A stretch of 64,000 nt of DNA, from assembly GCA_964019155.1 (NCBI GenBank), contig OZ025244.1, positions 2,697,435 to 2,761,434 of the forward strand. The letters are read 5' to 3'. Within the stretch, counting starts at the first letter, position 1, and each line of letters begins with the position of its first letter. The notes beneath the pieces were generated by a model. That model was not told the origin of the DNA, searched no databases, and saw only the letters and a list, made by a program, of their open reading frames with translations. Position numbers and translations under genes: made by a program. Source of the stretch: Osedax fenrisi. Taxonomy: Eukaryota; Annelida; Polychaeta; Sabellida; Siboglinidae. This document shows positions 1 to 58,892 of this stretch, piece by piece.

Positions 1-102
1 CTCTAACAAAACGAGCCCAAGCCGAGTTGAGACTTTAGGTAACTGAGACTGAGACTGCATCATGCTTTAGAATTGAGCATCATTTACATCACTACTACAT
101 AA
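1..102 (-). mobile_element. end of a small hAT-type MITE, copy 2 of the 49.7-kb element
   Basis: Bases 1-62 are an almost exact reverse complement of 49712-49775. The terminal word CATCATTTACATCACTA at about 86-102 is the same end that closes the complete copy at 49677-49852. The copy is cut by the window edge, so its target-site duplication cannot be checked. Confidence 0.7.
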
Positions 103-1202
103 TATGTAGTACATATGCTAAAAGACAATTTTTACTTGAAAACAATTTTTCTTTCATATATCTGTAATTTAAATTTTTTCATAAATTTGTAATGCAAATT
201 CCTATCTATTTTTGAATATGGTTTCGCTTTCTGAATGTTGTCATTTTTCAATTATTATGTTTGTATTATATCTGGAATGATTAACAGGAGTTATTCCGAG
301 CGAGATGGCACTTTTTTATGAAGGGAACTAAAAAAGTTACCAAAACGGGCTCTCCTAAAGTACATTTGATGAGCTAATTCAAATTCAAAATTTATTATCA
401 GCTTAAATTCAATTCAATGATTCAAGTCCGCCTCGCGCGTTAGTTTTGACCTGTCACTCATGTATACTATCAACAAAAATAAGAAAATTACAATTTAATT
501 TTTTTAAATGATATTATTATTATAATGAATATTTATATGAAATTTATTCATATTTTAGAATATAATTAGGAAATAATTTACTAAAATAAATGATAATATT
601 AGAAAAGGTTTAATTAAAAAAAAGTACTAATTGTATTTTTATTTCAGTAAACATGTTTATTAGATGAATACAAAATGATAAATGAATTATAAATAAATAT
701 TTGATATATTTGTTAATAAATGCATTCATAATAATATCATTATATTATAATATATAATTCAAGAGCAAGTAAATGCTTTGATCTTATCATATATGATATT
801 ATTAAAAAAATGTATATTAATAATTAATAATTACATAAATTATATAAATATATTCTAAATATTACAATAGTGTAATTAATATTTATAATATAATATATAT
901 ATATCATATATTGTATTATATAATACAGTTTATATCTAGTTCTTTGTTCTATTCCAATAAAATGAATAAATTTCATATAAAATATTAACATAATTAATAA
1001 TATTTTGGTAGAAAACATATACACATTTTTGTGAACTTATGATTATTTTATATAATTTATATATTTAATAAAATCGTATTCATAAAAAACCAAAAAAAAT
1101 AGTAAAAAACCCGATCAACCCTGCAATTAATACATACAATATTATAAGTCTGCAACAGCAAGGCTTGCATACTTGACCGCTCAACTACGTACTGACAAAC
1201 AG
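103..1202. other. AT-rich stretch, probably intron of the phospholipase gene
   Basis: No coding exon could be recognised. The stretch is poly-A/T rich. At about 1103-1123 it holds a sequence ending in AACCCTG, which resembles the reverse complement of the CAGGGTTG ends at 1587 and 39.7 kb, so it is probably the edge of a hAT-like MITE. Earlier exons of the phospholipase gene must lie to the left of the window or were missed. Confidence 0.4.
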
Positions 1203-3318
1203 GTACGACTACCAACCTAAAGTGGTCTGGGGAGAGGGAGATGGCACCGTTAATGTGAGGAGTTTACACGGCTGCTTGCGGTGGAGAACTCAACAGAAAC
1301 AACAGGTTAATACTGTTTCTAATAAGTCTTAATATGCCACTTTATCTATAGTAGTTATCATTATTAGTATCTATTTACTCTAATATTGTCCTTGCATACT
1401 ACAAATTTTATAATTAGTGTTTAAATGAAATTATCTATGTATAGATAGTTACTAAGCAATAGCGAGGGTTCATTTTTCATTGTAATAATATAATTTAGGA
1501 ATTTTATTAAGTTTGATACATAAGTTAAACTAACAATACATCGATTAAATTAACAATATTCAATGTTATTAATCATTATATTATCAGGGTTGGCCGAAAT
1601 AGGGGTTTTTGGGTTTAAACCTTTTGATAATTGAAGGGGTTTTAGGGTTTTTTCATTTTTGTTTTAATTATTATTTCTGGGTTTTAGTATATAATTAATT
1701 ATTATTATTTAATTATCGCATTTCAATTAATTTACAAGTAAGTTAATAATGATATATATATATATATTTATACTGAGGAGTCTATTTATATCTGCTATTA
1801 TTATATCTGATTCAATGAATAAATATTATTATTAAGGGGATCCCACATTTAAAGTGATGATAATTATATTTATTCATATTTTTTTTTATTCCATAATAAT
1901 ACTTAATGTAGTGTTTTTTATTATCTGTAAATAAATAGATATGAATTCAGTCTGGAAATTGCATAAAAATGTGTTTTTTGATGATAAGATAATGCTATAT
2001 TATATACTATTCAATATTACATTTTTATGCCATCAACCTTCAAACGCTGTTTTCTCAGAATAATTATGTTGCACTATGTATGTGCATTCAAAAATATAGA
2101 ACATAAAAACTATTATAATTATAATATTATTTTTTTTTGCTTTATATAGAATTTAATTATGTGAATAGTAAAATAGAGAGATAATTAATAAAATGTATAG
2201 AAGTCATTGTATAAAATGATAATTTCTATAGAAATACCATAATTTTATTATTGCTAATTTTTAATTTAGATATATATAATATAATAAATAATATTAAAAA
2301 TAAATTTCTATTTTCCTATGCATGTATATGTTAAGCTGCGTTCACATATAGCGATTTTGCTTGCAAAATCGTCGAGACAGAATTTTGCAAACTATTTTGC
2401 AGCAAAATACTCAGCAAAATCGCAGCGATTTCGCCGGAGTGTTCACACCTAGCAAACATTTTCGTCTACGATTTTGTCGAACTTTGAACTTTGAACGTTA
2501 CACTTGCGATAATACAATTATTTATTATTTCAATTATAAATTTATTTTATTATTATAAAATTTGATTTACATAATTTGTTACGTTTATACTTAAAGATAA
2601 TAGTCGTATAAATATAACATGAAATTTTCTTTAAATTATAATGCATTTCATAAGTATAAGTATTACTCAAATTATAATAATAATAATAATGTTAATAATA
2701 GAAAAATTATAGAAAAATATTTATTAAGTGAATATTTAAATATAAAAAGAAATATAAGACATCCAGTGCTATTTCCTGCAACAGCTTGTTTTTAATTATT
2801 TTATTACAGTAGTCCCGATTCGCGGGATCCCATAAACATATGTGACTCTCGTAAAACAAGATTATATTTGATACTTTATTAATTTCTTCCGATATTTTTA
2901 ATAATGCTTATTTATTGTTTATCAATAATTATAGAAAATTCTTTGCGTTTGGACAAAATTTTGCACATATAGCAAACATGTTTGCTATTCATTTTGCTGC
3001 AAAGTTGAAGTTATTATTCAATTATTCATAAAGGTAATTCATATTTGAAATGTAATTTACACAATGGAAGAAACTATCACTTTCAAGATTTTTTCTAAAC
3101 CTCGATATTCCTTGATGATCCAATCAATTAAATAAATTAACCAAATTCAACTAAATATTTAAATTATTTTTTCTTTTAAATAATTTATATTGTATAAAAT
3201 GCTTTACAAATACTAATTTATACAGATATATCATAAGGAAATAAAATATGTGAATCACTTAGCTCTTCTGGATGACTTGGAGACTATAAGATACATTAAA
3301 GTGATTGCAACCAAGTAA
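1203..3318 (+). CDS. PLA2G15: group XV phospholipase A2 / LCAT-like lipase, C-terminal two exons
   Basis: These are the last two coding exons, 1203-1305 and 3226-3318 (stop TAA 3316-3318). Exon one ends CAG/GTTAAT in phase 0. Exon two follows a TTTATACAG acceptor in phase 0, so the frames join. The first exon carries GEGDGTVNVRSLHGCLRW, matching the GDGDGTVN block around the catalytic Asp of lysosomal phospholipase A2. The second carries VNHLALLDD followed by TIRYIK, matching the catalytic His block that ends these lipases, and it stops about 22 residues after the His, as expected. Family role: lysosomal acyltransferase/phospholipase acting on phosphatidylcholine and phosphatidylethanolamine. 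The nucleophile Ser and the signal peptide lie outside the window. The start of the first exon is the least certain boundary. An LCAT paralogue rather than PLA2G15 is possible. Confidence 0.8.
1306..3225. other. phospholipase last intron with repeat debris
   Basis: The intron is AT-rich. It holds a CAGGGTTGGCCG element end at 1587, a degenerate retroelement 3'-end copy at about 1776-1835 that also occurs at 51297-51355, and at 2335-3000 a segment rich in ATTTTGC/GCAAAAT inverted words with a GCGTTCACA edge, probably an old MITE. I saw no exon in it. Confidence 0.45.
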
Positions 3319-3986
3319 AGTCAAATATATTCGCCAAATTTATCATAGATATTATTATAAAAGGTATTATTTTTTTATTACAAATTATTGTGATATTATA
3401 TTTCAATATAGATATATATGAATGTTAAATGTTAAATCATAATTATATTTTATTATTAATATTTCAATCTATTAATATTTACTACTCATCATATTATAAT
3501 TATGTAATTATATACTTTACTGAATAAAAGTAAAATTTTGTAATAAAGTTTATTTGGTGACTTGAATGTGGTGTATAAAAGCTTCAAAGCGATTGTCTCG
3601 TATACACAACTTGTTATATAATAACAACAAAAACGCATTATAATAAAAAATAACATAAATATACAAGTAATATATATATACATATATAAATTTGTATGCG
3701 TGTAATTGTGTATATAATTAGATCTAATACGTGATGATTTAATAAAATTCCTAAAATGTATTTAAAAACATAGAATTGAATGGACATTCGGAGCTTGAAT
3801 AGCATGAATAGCTATAGCAATATATAAGTGAACGCTAAAATAAAAGACCGGGGTATTAAAATCTCGTATATTCCAAATTGTAACTAAAAAGGTGGGCATG
3901 TAACATGAATGAATGTTATTTATATATATAATAGATCACTTTTTGCAGGGTTTTTTGTTTTCTTTATATGAACATGGAAGTCACTT
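3319..3986. terminator. convergent 3' ends of the phospholipase and cyclin E genes
   Basis: There are 668 bases between two stop codons that face each other. Poly(A) signals AATAAA on the + strand lie at 3523-3528 and 3542-3547. The minus-strand AATAAA for cyclin E lies at 3549-3554 (read TTTATT on +). The two 3' untranslated regions would therefore end within about 30 bases of each other or overlap. Confidence 0.5.
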
Positions 3987-23900
<19,914 letters not shown>

Positions 23901-25386
23901 GGTCTGAAGAGCCTACTCCGAATACAGACTTTAGATAAACAGCTGCAATAAAATATAAACTCAATAATATAAACACGAGGCGGCTTTTAAATAAATTAAT
24001 TATGTATTAACTACTCATTTTGTATATAAACATATATAATAATAAATAAACTTTAAATGAATGTCCAAACGATAAAATATATATTAACGGCGAGTTAAAT
24101 ATTAAAAAAATGAGGAAATATGATATTACGTCTAAATATTTTCTATCGCCGAAAAATGTAACAGGATGGATGAAATATTTGTTATTTTTCAATAGATTAA
24201 ATCATAACAAATGTAAAAACAGTACATTACAATTATATAAACTAATTAGATAAATATATTGGCATAATAAATATGTAACTAAAATAAACACAAGTTAAGT
24301 ATTCTTTATGAATTGATAAAATTAAAATGACAGTCAATGGTGAAAATATTTAATAAATATAAACACTCAATACGTGTTTACAAAGGTCAGGTAGACAATT
24401 TGCTTTAGAAAATCGTCAATAAATGTACTAAAAATGTACGATAAACGAATTGATTACAATTATTATACGTATCGATATCTTATGCATACTATGTAATACT
24501 TGCCGGTGATAAATATTGTCTATATTATAAGAATTTTCGAGTTTCTACGAGCATTAAAACGTACGACTTTTTCTATTGGCGGCAACTGTTGATATAAACT
24601 GACAACTTATGCGTTCGTAATAAGTGAGATGGCACGGCGCGCGCCGTTTCACTAAATTATGTAATTTTTCGTTTAACTAGTTTAATACGATATTTCGTGG
24701 ATTATTATTACTACTACTATATTACAATATGATAAGTCTATATAATGCTTACATATATACTTTAATCATATATATAATCTTAGTGATCTATATTTAGTAT
24801 GGCACACCCCGCAATACATATATGCATATATGACGAGTATTATAGGTATATATATTGATAAATATATATTTTTTTTACATTGCACTATATATATGGTAAT
24901 TTATTATGTATGCAAAAAAAATTCTAGAAAAAAAAAATTATTTTTTAAAACCCAAATTGACCATTATATCTATTCACTTAACAATAGATATTTTATATGG
25001 CAATATTGGACCCGAGATATTACTTGCATAATTTTTAATAATATTTTTGATAATTATACTTTTTAAAATGATTATATTTTGTGTAATACTATATATATAA
25101 ATATAATATAATTAGTTTATTATTTATTCAAATTAAATAACTTTTAAACATCTACAAATATATATTTGTGATCATTTATTGTTCAATCATTGATGAAACG
25201 TATGTTTACAAACAATTCAAAATTGTCGGTGGCCTAGTTGCATATCATTAAAAATGATTTCAAAAAACATGATTGGATATAACTCGGGTTCATGACACCC
25301 ACTTTGATTCAATTTTGTAAACATTTACATGTGCTTATTATTAAAAATCGAAGTCTTAAGTTCGCTCATAATCTAATATAACTGAA
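23901..25386. promoter_or_regulatory. head-to-head intergenic region, cyclin E / BtpA-family gene
   Basis: 1486 bases lie between two start codons pointing away from each other, so this stretch must hold both 5' UTRs and probably both promoters. At 24560-24660 there is a less AT-rich patch with ATTGGCGGCAAC (reverse CCAAT box next to an E2F-like GGCGG), AACTGTTG (Myb-like) and the CpG palindrome CGGCGCGCGCCG. E2F control of cyclin E is established in animals; its use here is inference. The rest is AT-rich. Confidence 0.45.
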
Positions 25387-40278
<14,892 letters not shown>

Positions 40279-40795
40279 TTCCATTATTAATACAAAATAC
40301 TATAGTATAAAAATAATATTGCAATAAATAAATCATACAATTATAATAAAACTGATTCTCTATATATATATAAACATATTGTCTTTGAATTAATGTACCT
40401 ATAGTAGACATACATACAATGATATGATTAATAATGATGTTAGAATGACAGTGAACATAGAATATAAATAAGTATCACAACTACCTCTGTACAGAATAAC
40501 GTGAACATCTGTCCAGTGTTCTCTATAGTAAATCATTAATAACACACACACACCCACACACACACATACACACATTGGTTCACTGGTTATAAGTGTAAGA
40601 GAGATGCATTAAGTGGGCCGATGTACAGTTGTGATGTTATGTAATTGATAATGATTAGCTGAACAATTAAATCATTGCTGTTGAAAGTATGTAGTAGTAT
40701 TTCGCCTACTTTCGACCAATGAAAACTTTGCGGTTGCCGAACAAGGATTTGGATGTCAATCACCACACGCGCAGTGTACATAGGTGGCGCTATCG
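40279..40795. terminator. convergent 3' ends of the BtpA-family gene and LARS2
   Basis: 517 bases separate two facing stop codons. The + strand poly(A) signal AATAAATAAA starts at 40323. For the minus-strand gene the nearest AATAAA I saw is TTTATT at 40184-40189, inside the last BtpA-gene intron. If it is used, the two transcripts overlap. Confidence 0.4.
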
Positions 40796-53313
<12,518 letters not shown>

Positions 53314-53662
53314 CTAGTGGAGTTATGTTCATCTTTATTATCGGTGGTATACTATAGTATATTGTACTATGGTATACTATACACTATATAGTATTAGTGG
53401 TATACTATAGTATATAGTATAGGTGTTACTCCATATCATTATAATAAATATCACTAATATTGTTCTCTACTATATATATATATATAGTATATAGTATAGG
53501 TTGCAGCAGGTATCTTAGCGAAGATAACAAATTAAATATTATTATTACATCAATCAAGTAATTATTTAATTATTATATCAAATATATATTCGACATATAA
53601 CTAACGATTAATTATTAAAATAATTAAATAGAAAAATAATTCTAATATATTAGAATATGTAT

Positions 53663-53701
<39 letters not shown>

Positions 53702-53800
53702 ATATATACAAAAATATAAAAACCTAAATTCAGAAAACAGGGAAATAATGAGTATACTTTTATGGAACTACGGAAAACATAAATATAATATGAAAATATG
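53314..53800. other. AT-rich stretch left of the gag remnant
   Basis: Direct repeats of GGTATACTATAGTATAT at about 53344-53420 and (TA)n at about 53666-53699. It belongs to the LARS2 intron if that gene continues to the right. No exon found. Confidence 0.45.
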
Positions 53801-53814
53801 TTAGGGGAAGAGAA

Positions 53815-54175
53815 TATCATATGAAGTATACAAACTAGATGTAGAGAAAAAACGAAATGTTGACGAGTTAGAGATAGAGGTACTTAGATTAAAAAAGAAC
53901 TCAAAGAGGTAACAGTGGAGGAAATCAATTATATGAACAAGTAAAATATTAAACACAACCGAATATTCAAGTCCAACACCACCTTTATTATAATGATCAA
54001 CAATTCTTCCAAAGAAGTCAATCTTAATACAGACACCAATACAAGAATCAAGAAATAGAAACCAGGAAACACAAAGAAAAACAATCAAAGAGTTATAACA
54101 ATACATGTAAACATATAAACAAAACATGTTATAGATGTCATAAAAAAGGATATATTAGTTAGTATTGCCAAACAT
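53815..54175 (+). pseudogene. decayed retroelement gag fragment with zinc knuckle
   Basis: In one + frame, broken by several stops, there are charged Gln/Asn/Lys-rich segments and then, near 54125-54165, CYRCHKKGYIS followed after a stop codon by YC. This is a degraded CCHC zinc knuckle of retroelement gag proteins, with the His replaced by Tyr. No protease or polymerase follows directly. It is a remnant of an LTR element or another gag-bearing element and cannot work as it stands. Confidence 0.5.
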
Positions 54176-54681
54176 TGCAATTTTCACTTTTGGTCAACTC
54201 ATTTAATTTATTAATAATTATTCGTTTATTTGTTTTATTTTAAATAATGGAATCTACCCAGAGTATAGCTATCAATGAAGAGTCGACTATTAATGAATTA
54301 CAGTCTGTTAACGGAGATCTCCTAAGTAAAGACTCGGAAGTCGTGGTCACGATACACAAGATATCGTACACGGCGCGACTCCATGAGAAGAGTCTTGCGA
54401 TATATGTGTACCTAGAAATACTCTCTCCAAAGTGCACGACTATATCGAATGCATCGAGAATCAATACTTCCTGGTGGACAACGGGTCACAAAATTGCGCC
54501 TACAGAGGAAATGTACGCCTGGTGCCCAATTGCAAATACGAGATACGAGGAGGAGAAATGATCAAATTTGCGGATGTCTCGTGTGAATTACGTATAGTTT
54601 ACAACAACGGAGATGGGATACTCGTTGAAACGTTCGATAATGAATTCGTTGTATCATCAATACTCGGAAATATTGATGATC

Positions 54682-55856
54682 GAAAGTGAAATAGGTATTC
54701 ATGGACAGGTTCACAACTGGTTGATGTCATTTGTATCTAATAGAATATCTTCGGTAAAGATCAAGTCATCTTTGTCGGCTCCATTTGATCACACTCATGG
54801 CGTTCCTCAAGGATCAGTACTGGGTCCGATTCTTTTTATTTTGTATATTCTTCCCATTAATTTGATTTTTAAAAAATACCCAAATATTCGTTATCACCTC
54901 TTTGCTGATGACTTACAAATTTATACTTTTTTTCCACCTGGTTCTGATATTGACATAATTCAACTTTCAATTGCTAACTGTATTAAAGATTTAATCTCTT
55001 GGTTTTCCTGTAATTCACTTTCATTAAATATTACTAAAACTGATAGCATTATACTTTCTAGATCTCTTTCTTCAATTACTCTCACTCATCCATTCCTTAT
55101 CTCACTTCCTATCTCAAACACCATCACTACTCTAGGTTTTACTATAAATAATGTATTAGATTACTCAGTACATATATCAAACACTGTCCGCACTGCTAAT
55201 TATTTCCTGTATAATATAGGCAAGGCTCGCTCTAAGCTAACATTTAATTTAACTAAATCATTATTACATTCATTAGTTTGTAGTCGACTTAGATATTGTA
55301 ATTCGCTTTTAATTAATATTCCGCAAAAATTGATGAAAAAATTCGATTCAATACAACGTAGAGCTGTTCGCATATTATTTAAGCTAAAGCGTAGTGATTT
55401 AACCATATCTATACATTCCATAATGGCGACTCTCGGGTGGTTGCAGTTTCGAGATTTATGCAATTTTCGACTTCTATGCATTACTCACAAGGCTATATAT
55501 ATGGGAGTTCCGTCTTACCTATCGAAGGGACTCATAATTCGAACAACTACTCGTCCGAGTCGCAAATGTGAGCTGATGAAACTCTCTCTACCGCTTGTCT
55601 CATCTATGTATGCAGATGCTTCTTTCACGGTTGCTGCTCCGAAATACTGGAATAGTCTTCCCGATGAATTACGCACCATGTCATCATTTATGAGTTTTAA
55701 ATGTCGACTACATACATATATGGTATCATTATAATGTCTTCTTTTTAAATTTATTATTATTTGCGTAACTATTTATTTGTTTTATTATTTCAACTTGACG
55801 CATATAAACGTCCATCGTTTTCTGAGTCAATAAACCATTCTATTATTATTATTATT
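54682..55856 (+). mobile_element. 5'-truncated CR1/L2-like LINE, reverse-transcriptase domain and 3' end
   Basis: The open frame runs to 55734. It has the GVPQGSVLGP motif, the catalytic FADDLQIY box, then LRYCNSLL and QRRAVRI thumb motifs and a C-terminal YWNSLPDELR. The endonuclease and the first reverse-transcriptase blocks are missing through 5' truncation, so it is inactive. The 3' end is a short (ATT)n tail. ATGATC borders both sides (54676-54681, 55857-55862), a likely target-site duplication inside the FHA gene. Confidence 0.85.
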
Positions 55857-56084
55857 ATGATCTTCTAACGGAGGACGAAAGAAATTATGAAATAGAATTA
55901 GCTACTCGAGATATTGACAAAGAAATAATTAATAATGGAGTTATCCGACTGCAGATGCCCTACCTATTCCGAAGATGCGCCAACTCCTGAAGTTCCTCCC
56001 ATTTCTGCGGATGCCCCTCCCATTTCCGAAACCCCTAACACTCTAGATATAAATACGATGACCACGAAATCAGACACAACACTT

Positions 56085-56290
56085 TAGGGGTGATAGGGGC
56101 GAGATTAGTGGTGATAGAGGTGTTAGAAGTGATAGAGGTGTTAGAAGTGCTAGCCTAGCACTAATCCACCGAACAACATCAATACCTACGATGATGGACC
56201 CGTAACACTAAATGATGATGTAACCACTACTCTCGCCCCTATCACCCCTATCACCCCTAACACCGCTAACACCCCTACTAACACCACACG
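56085..56290. repeat. imperfect inverted repeat of GGTGATAGGGGCGAG type
   Basis: The left arm GGGGTGATAGGGGCGAGATT, continued by GTGGTGATAGAGGTGTTAG units, is mirrored by CTCTCGCCCCTATCACCCCT and CCCCTAACACC on the right. The arms are 50-80 bases with a spacer of about 90 bases. It may be a fold-back of the Pro/Glu-rich coding repeats. Confidence 0.6.
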
Positions 56291-56329
56291 GATGTCTATA
56301 TTAACGATATGGAAACAAGCGCAGTATAT

Positions 56330-57575
56330 GAAAGCACACCGTATAAATATATTATAAATATTTTAAAAGATTACAATATCCTGTAACCAATTCACATATT
56401 GATACAGTCAAGACGACTATAAATAACAAGAAAAAATATAAGTTAATAGTATCTTATAAAATTTCTCAGAAGATTGCTAAATCTAAAAAACCTTATACAA
56501 TTGTTGAAGAATTAATTTTACCTTGTGATATAATATTACAAAACTAAGATAGTTTAAATATAAATTTAGTACGTTGGTTGATCAAGGGAAAAGTATTTGT
56601 CAGAGCCTAAAAAACGAAGTTATGGATTTCCTTGTTAAGAATAAAATGGACAATTTGGTAGCAGCCTGGAATTAGAGTGAATTTCTGATGTTTACGTATT
56701 TAGTAGATATATTATGGTAATTGAGTAGGTAGAATCTGATTTTGCAAGGTAAGTAATCTAAGTATACAACCATTTTATTCATAATATTCTATTTATAATA
56801 ATAATATCAATATTTATTAATTCACAATAAATATATCCCTGAATCAATTTCTGATATTAATGCTTTTATAAAGAATTAAAAAAATTTTGCAGGAAAGTGG
56901 AGCAAAATAGATATTCGATATTCAATAATTTATCACAGTTAATTTCTGATTCTGAAGGTTGTACATTAATTATTTTATTATACCAAGTCTTAGTAACTAA
57001 AATATATCTATAAGTATAATTTAATGATGCACTTTAATTAAGTATCGAACTAAAATAGAAATTAATATCAAACCAGGCACTCACATTTAATATATAATAA
57101 TTATTAATATTACGTTTTATATACAATATTTCTGATTTTGCAGGTTCTGAAAATATATCTCATGTTTCAAAGGATGAAATTGTAAAAAAATTGATAAATT
57201 TACAAGAGCAATTGATAAGATATATTCCTGAACTTAATAATACGTTGTTTAATGTTGTTATGTATCCGTTTTCATTCAATGTAATGGATAGTTATGATTA
57301 TTATGATAAATGCCAAGATCAATTGATTTGTCTAATGAAGATATTGGTGCAAAGAATAATTATAATGAAATGAATTTAGGCCAATTCTGGACATTAGTTA
57401 TTAATTATTATCCTGACCTTTTACTTACATCTATTAATGAAATACTTTCTTCCATTCGGGAGTATATATTTCAGACATAGTGACTCTACAAAATAAGAAA
57501 CGTAATAGACTTGATGTTGAACATGATTTAAGATTGTGTATAACTAATATTGAACCAGACATATCTCGTTGAATC
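56330..57575 (+). pseudogene. hAT-like (SCAND3/ZBED5-type) transposase remnant
   Basis: Fragments in several frames: SYKISQKIAKSKKPYTIVEE followed by LILPC near 56445-56535; VMDSYDYYDKCQDQLI near 57280-57330; then GQFWTLVINYYPDLLL and KKRNRLDVEHDLRLCITNIE in shifted frames up to 57572. The first is the helical domain seen before the catalytic core of SCAND3/ZBED5-like hAT proteins, and the last is their C-terminal RNRL-x-x-x-DLR dimerisation motif. Multiple stops and frameshifts and AT-rich interruptions show a dead copy. It may be the body of a second insertion into the MDC1-like gene. Confidence 0.7.
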
Positions 57576-58039
57576 TCTAATTTTTAAATTCATTAATTCA
57601 TATTTTATTAATAAATATGTATATTTTATTTTCTTTTCTCATTATTAATAAAAATATGCGAGTTTAAAAAGATAGCTTAACTCTATATCAAACGATGTGG
57701 TAAAAATATAACATATTCATAAAAATTAAAATAATCAGCGCCACTTAATAAGATTTAATATATTTACAAGCCTAAGTATCTTTGTTATTACTAAATTCAT
57801 TATCATGGGTCGTTTTGTTTTTTTTTATTTAAAATTTTTAGAAATGGGACACGAACAAAAGAGTTTACCACTGCTCTAGTCGATACTTCCATACGCTATG
57901 AGGATGTAAGTGGTCGCAACCCTATACAGGAAGCTGGCATCGCTAAGGACGGTGAGGATGCTGGTAGTTCTCGATGTGGAGAGGAATGCGATGGTGAGAT
58001 GGATGAAGGTAATGGAGAGCGTAGTACTGGTGGTGTCCG

Positions 58040-58440
58040 TGATGTAGTGGGTGATGTCAGTGTTGGAGATGGTGGTAATGATGATGTAGAGGGTGATGTA
58101 GAGGATGATAGAGGGTGATGTCAGTATTAGAGATGGTGGTAATGATGATGTAGAGGGTGATGTAGTGGGTGATGTCAGTGTTGGAGATGGTGGTAATGAT
58201 GATGTAGAGGGTGATGTAGAGGGTGATGTTGAGGGTAATGTAGTGGGTGATGTCAGTGTTGGAGATGGTGGTAATGATGATGTAGAGGGTGATGTAGAGG
58301 GTGATGTCTGTATTAGAGATGGTGGTAATGATGATGTAGACGGTGATGTAGAGGGTGATGTAGTGGTTGATGTCAGTATTGGAGATGGTGGTAATGATGA
58401 TGTAGAGGGTGATGTAGAGGGTGATGTTGGTATTGTAGAG
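58040..58440 (+). repeat. coding-type minisatellite, GGTGATGTAGAG units
   Basis: 12-base GGTGATGTAGAG units alternate with a 42-base unit containing GGAGATGGTGGTAATGATGA, about six long-unit copies. On + it encodes acidic Gly/Asp/Val repeats. The minus-strand Thr/Ser/Pro-rich open frame is its shadow. It belongs to the acidic part of the MDC1-like gene. Confidence 0.85.
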
Positions 58441-58892
58441 GGCAGGTCTGTTATTGGAGAGGGTTGTAGCTTCGATGGAGACAGTGAGAGAACCACTTGT
58501 AACGAAACAAAGTGAAACCTATTATTCGCCTCTATAAAAATGTCGGCTAAGCGCCCTACTAACAAGGATATCACCATGTAGATCTGTTTCGACAGCAGTA
58601 GAGATGACACTGATAATATCACCACTAAGGACACCATTAAATACACCACTAAAGACGCCATTAAAGATAATGACAGCGTATATGATTCTCTTACCGAAGT
58701 CTACGACAGTTGTAAACAAAGCGATACGAGGAACTCGAGCGAATAATAGTTTCATACCGGAGACGTAATGTACACAAAGGCTGAGAGAAACAGGCCGGGA
58801 GAGCATCGGTTACATAGAAGAGAGTGTAGATTTCGAAGATAGCGACATTATATTCCCGAATCTAAGCATCACCGAGGACAGAGGACTATACC

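Larger units (their letters stand above)
54247..58890 (+). pseudogene. MDC1-like FHA-domain gene, decayed and interrupted
   Basis: An ATG at 54247 opens 48 codons. The frame then slips: an FHA core follows in the next frame from about 54387, with SCDICVPRNTLSKVHDYIE, VDNGSQN and RGGEMIKFADVSCEL. The FHA fold binds phosphothreonine. The Ser-x-x-His and Asn-Gly/Gln-Asn positions and the FADVSC motif are closest to MDC1, a DNA-damage checkpoint mediator. A LINE interrupts the exon at 54682-55856; without it the frame continues into acidic sequence (TEDERNYEIELATRDIDKE) and, after another slip, into a Pro/Glu-rich run. A further exon after an acceptor at 57840 holds an acidic stretch, then a minisatellite encoding GDV/GDGGNDDVE repeats (58040-58440) with stops. 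FHA call strong, MDC1 identity moderate. Sequencing error could explain some slips, but not the LINE. Confidence 0.6.

Noticed and set aside
53801..54127. 108-aa minus-strand hydrophobic open frame
   Set aside because: Antisense to the decayed gag segment, which ends in a recognisable zinc knuckle on +; the minus frame has only compositional hydrophobicity.
57876..58661. 261-aa minus-strand Ser/Thr/Pro-rich open frame
   Set aside because: Shadow of the acidic minisatellite on +; its flanks read better as acidic + strand coding sequence.
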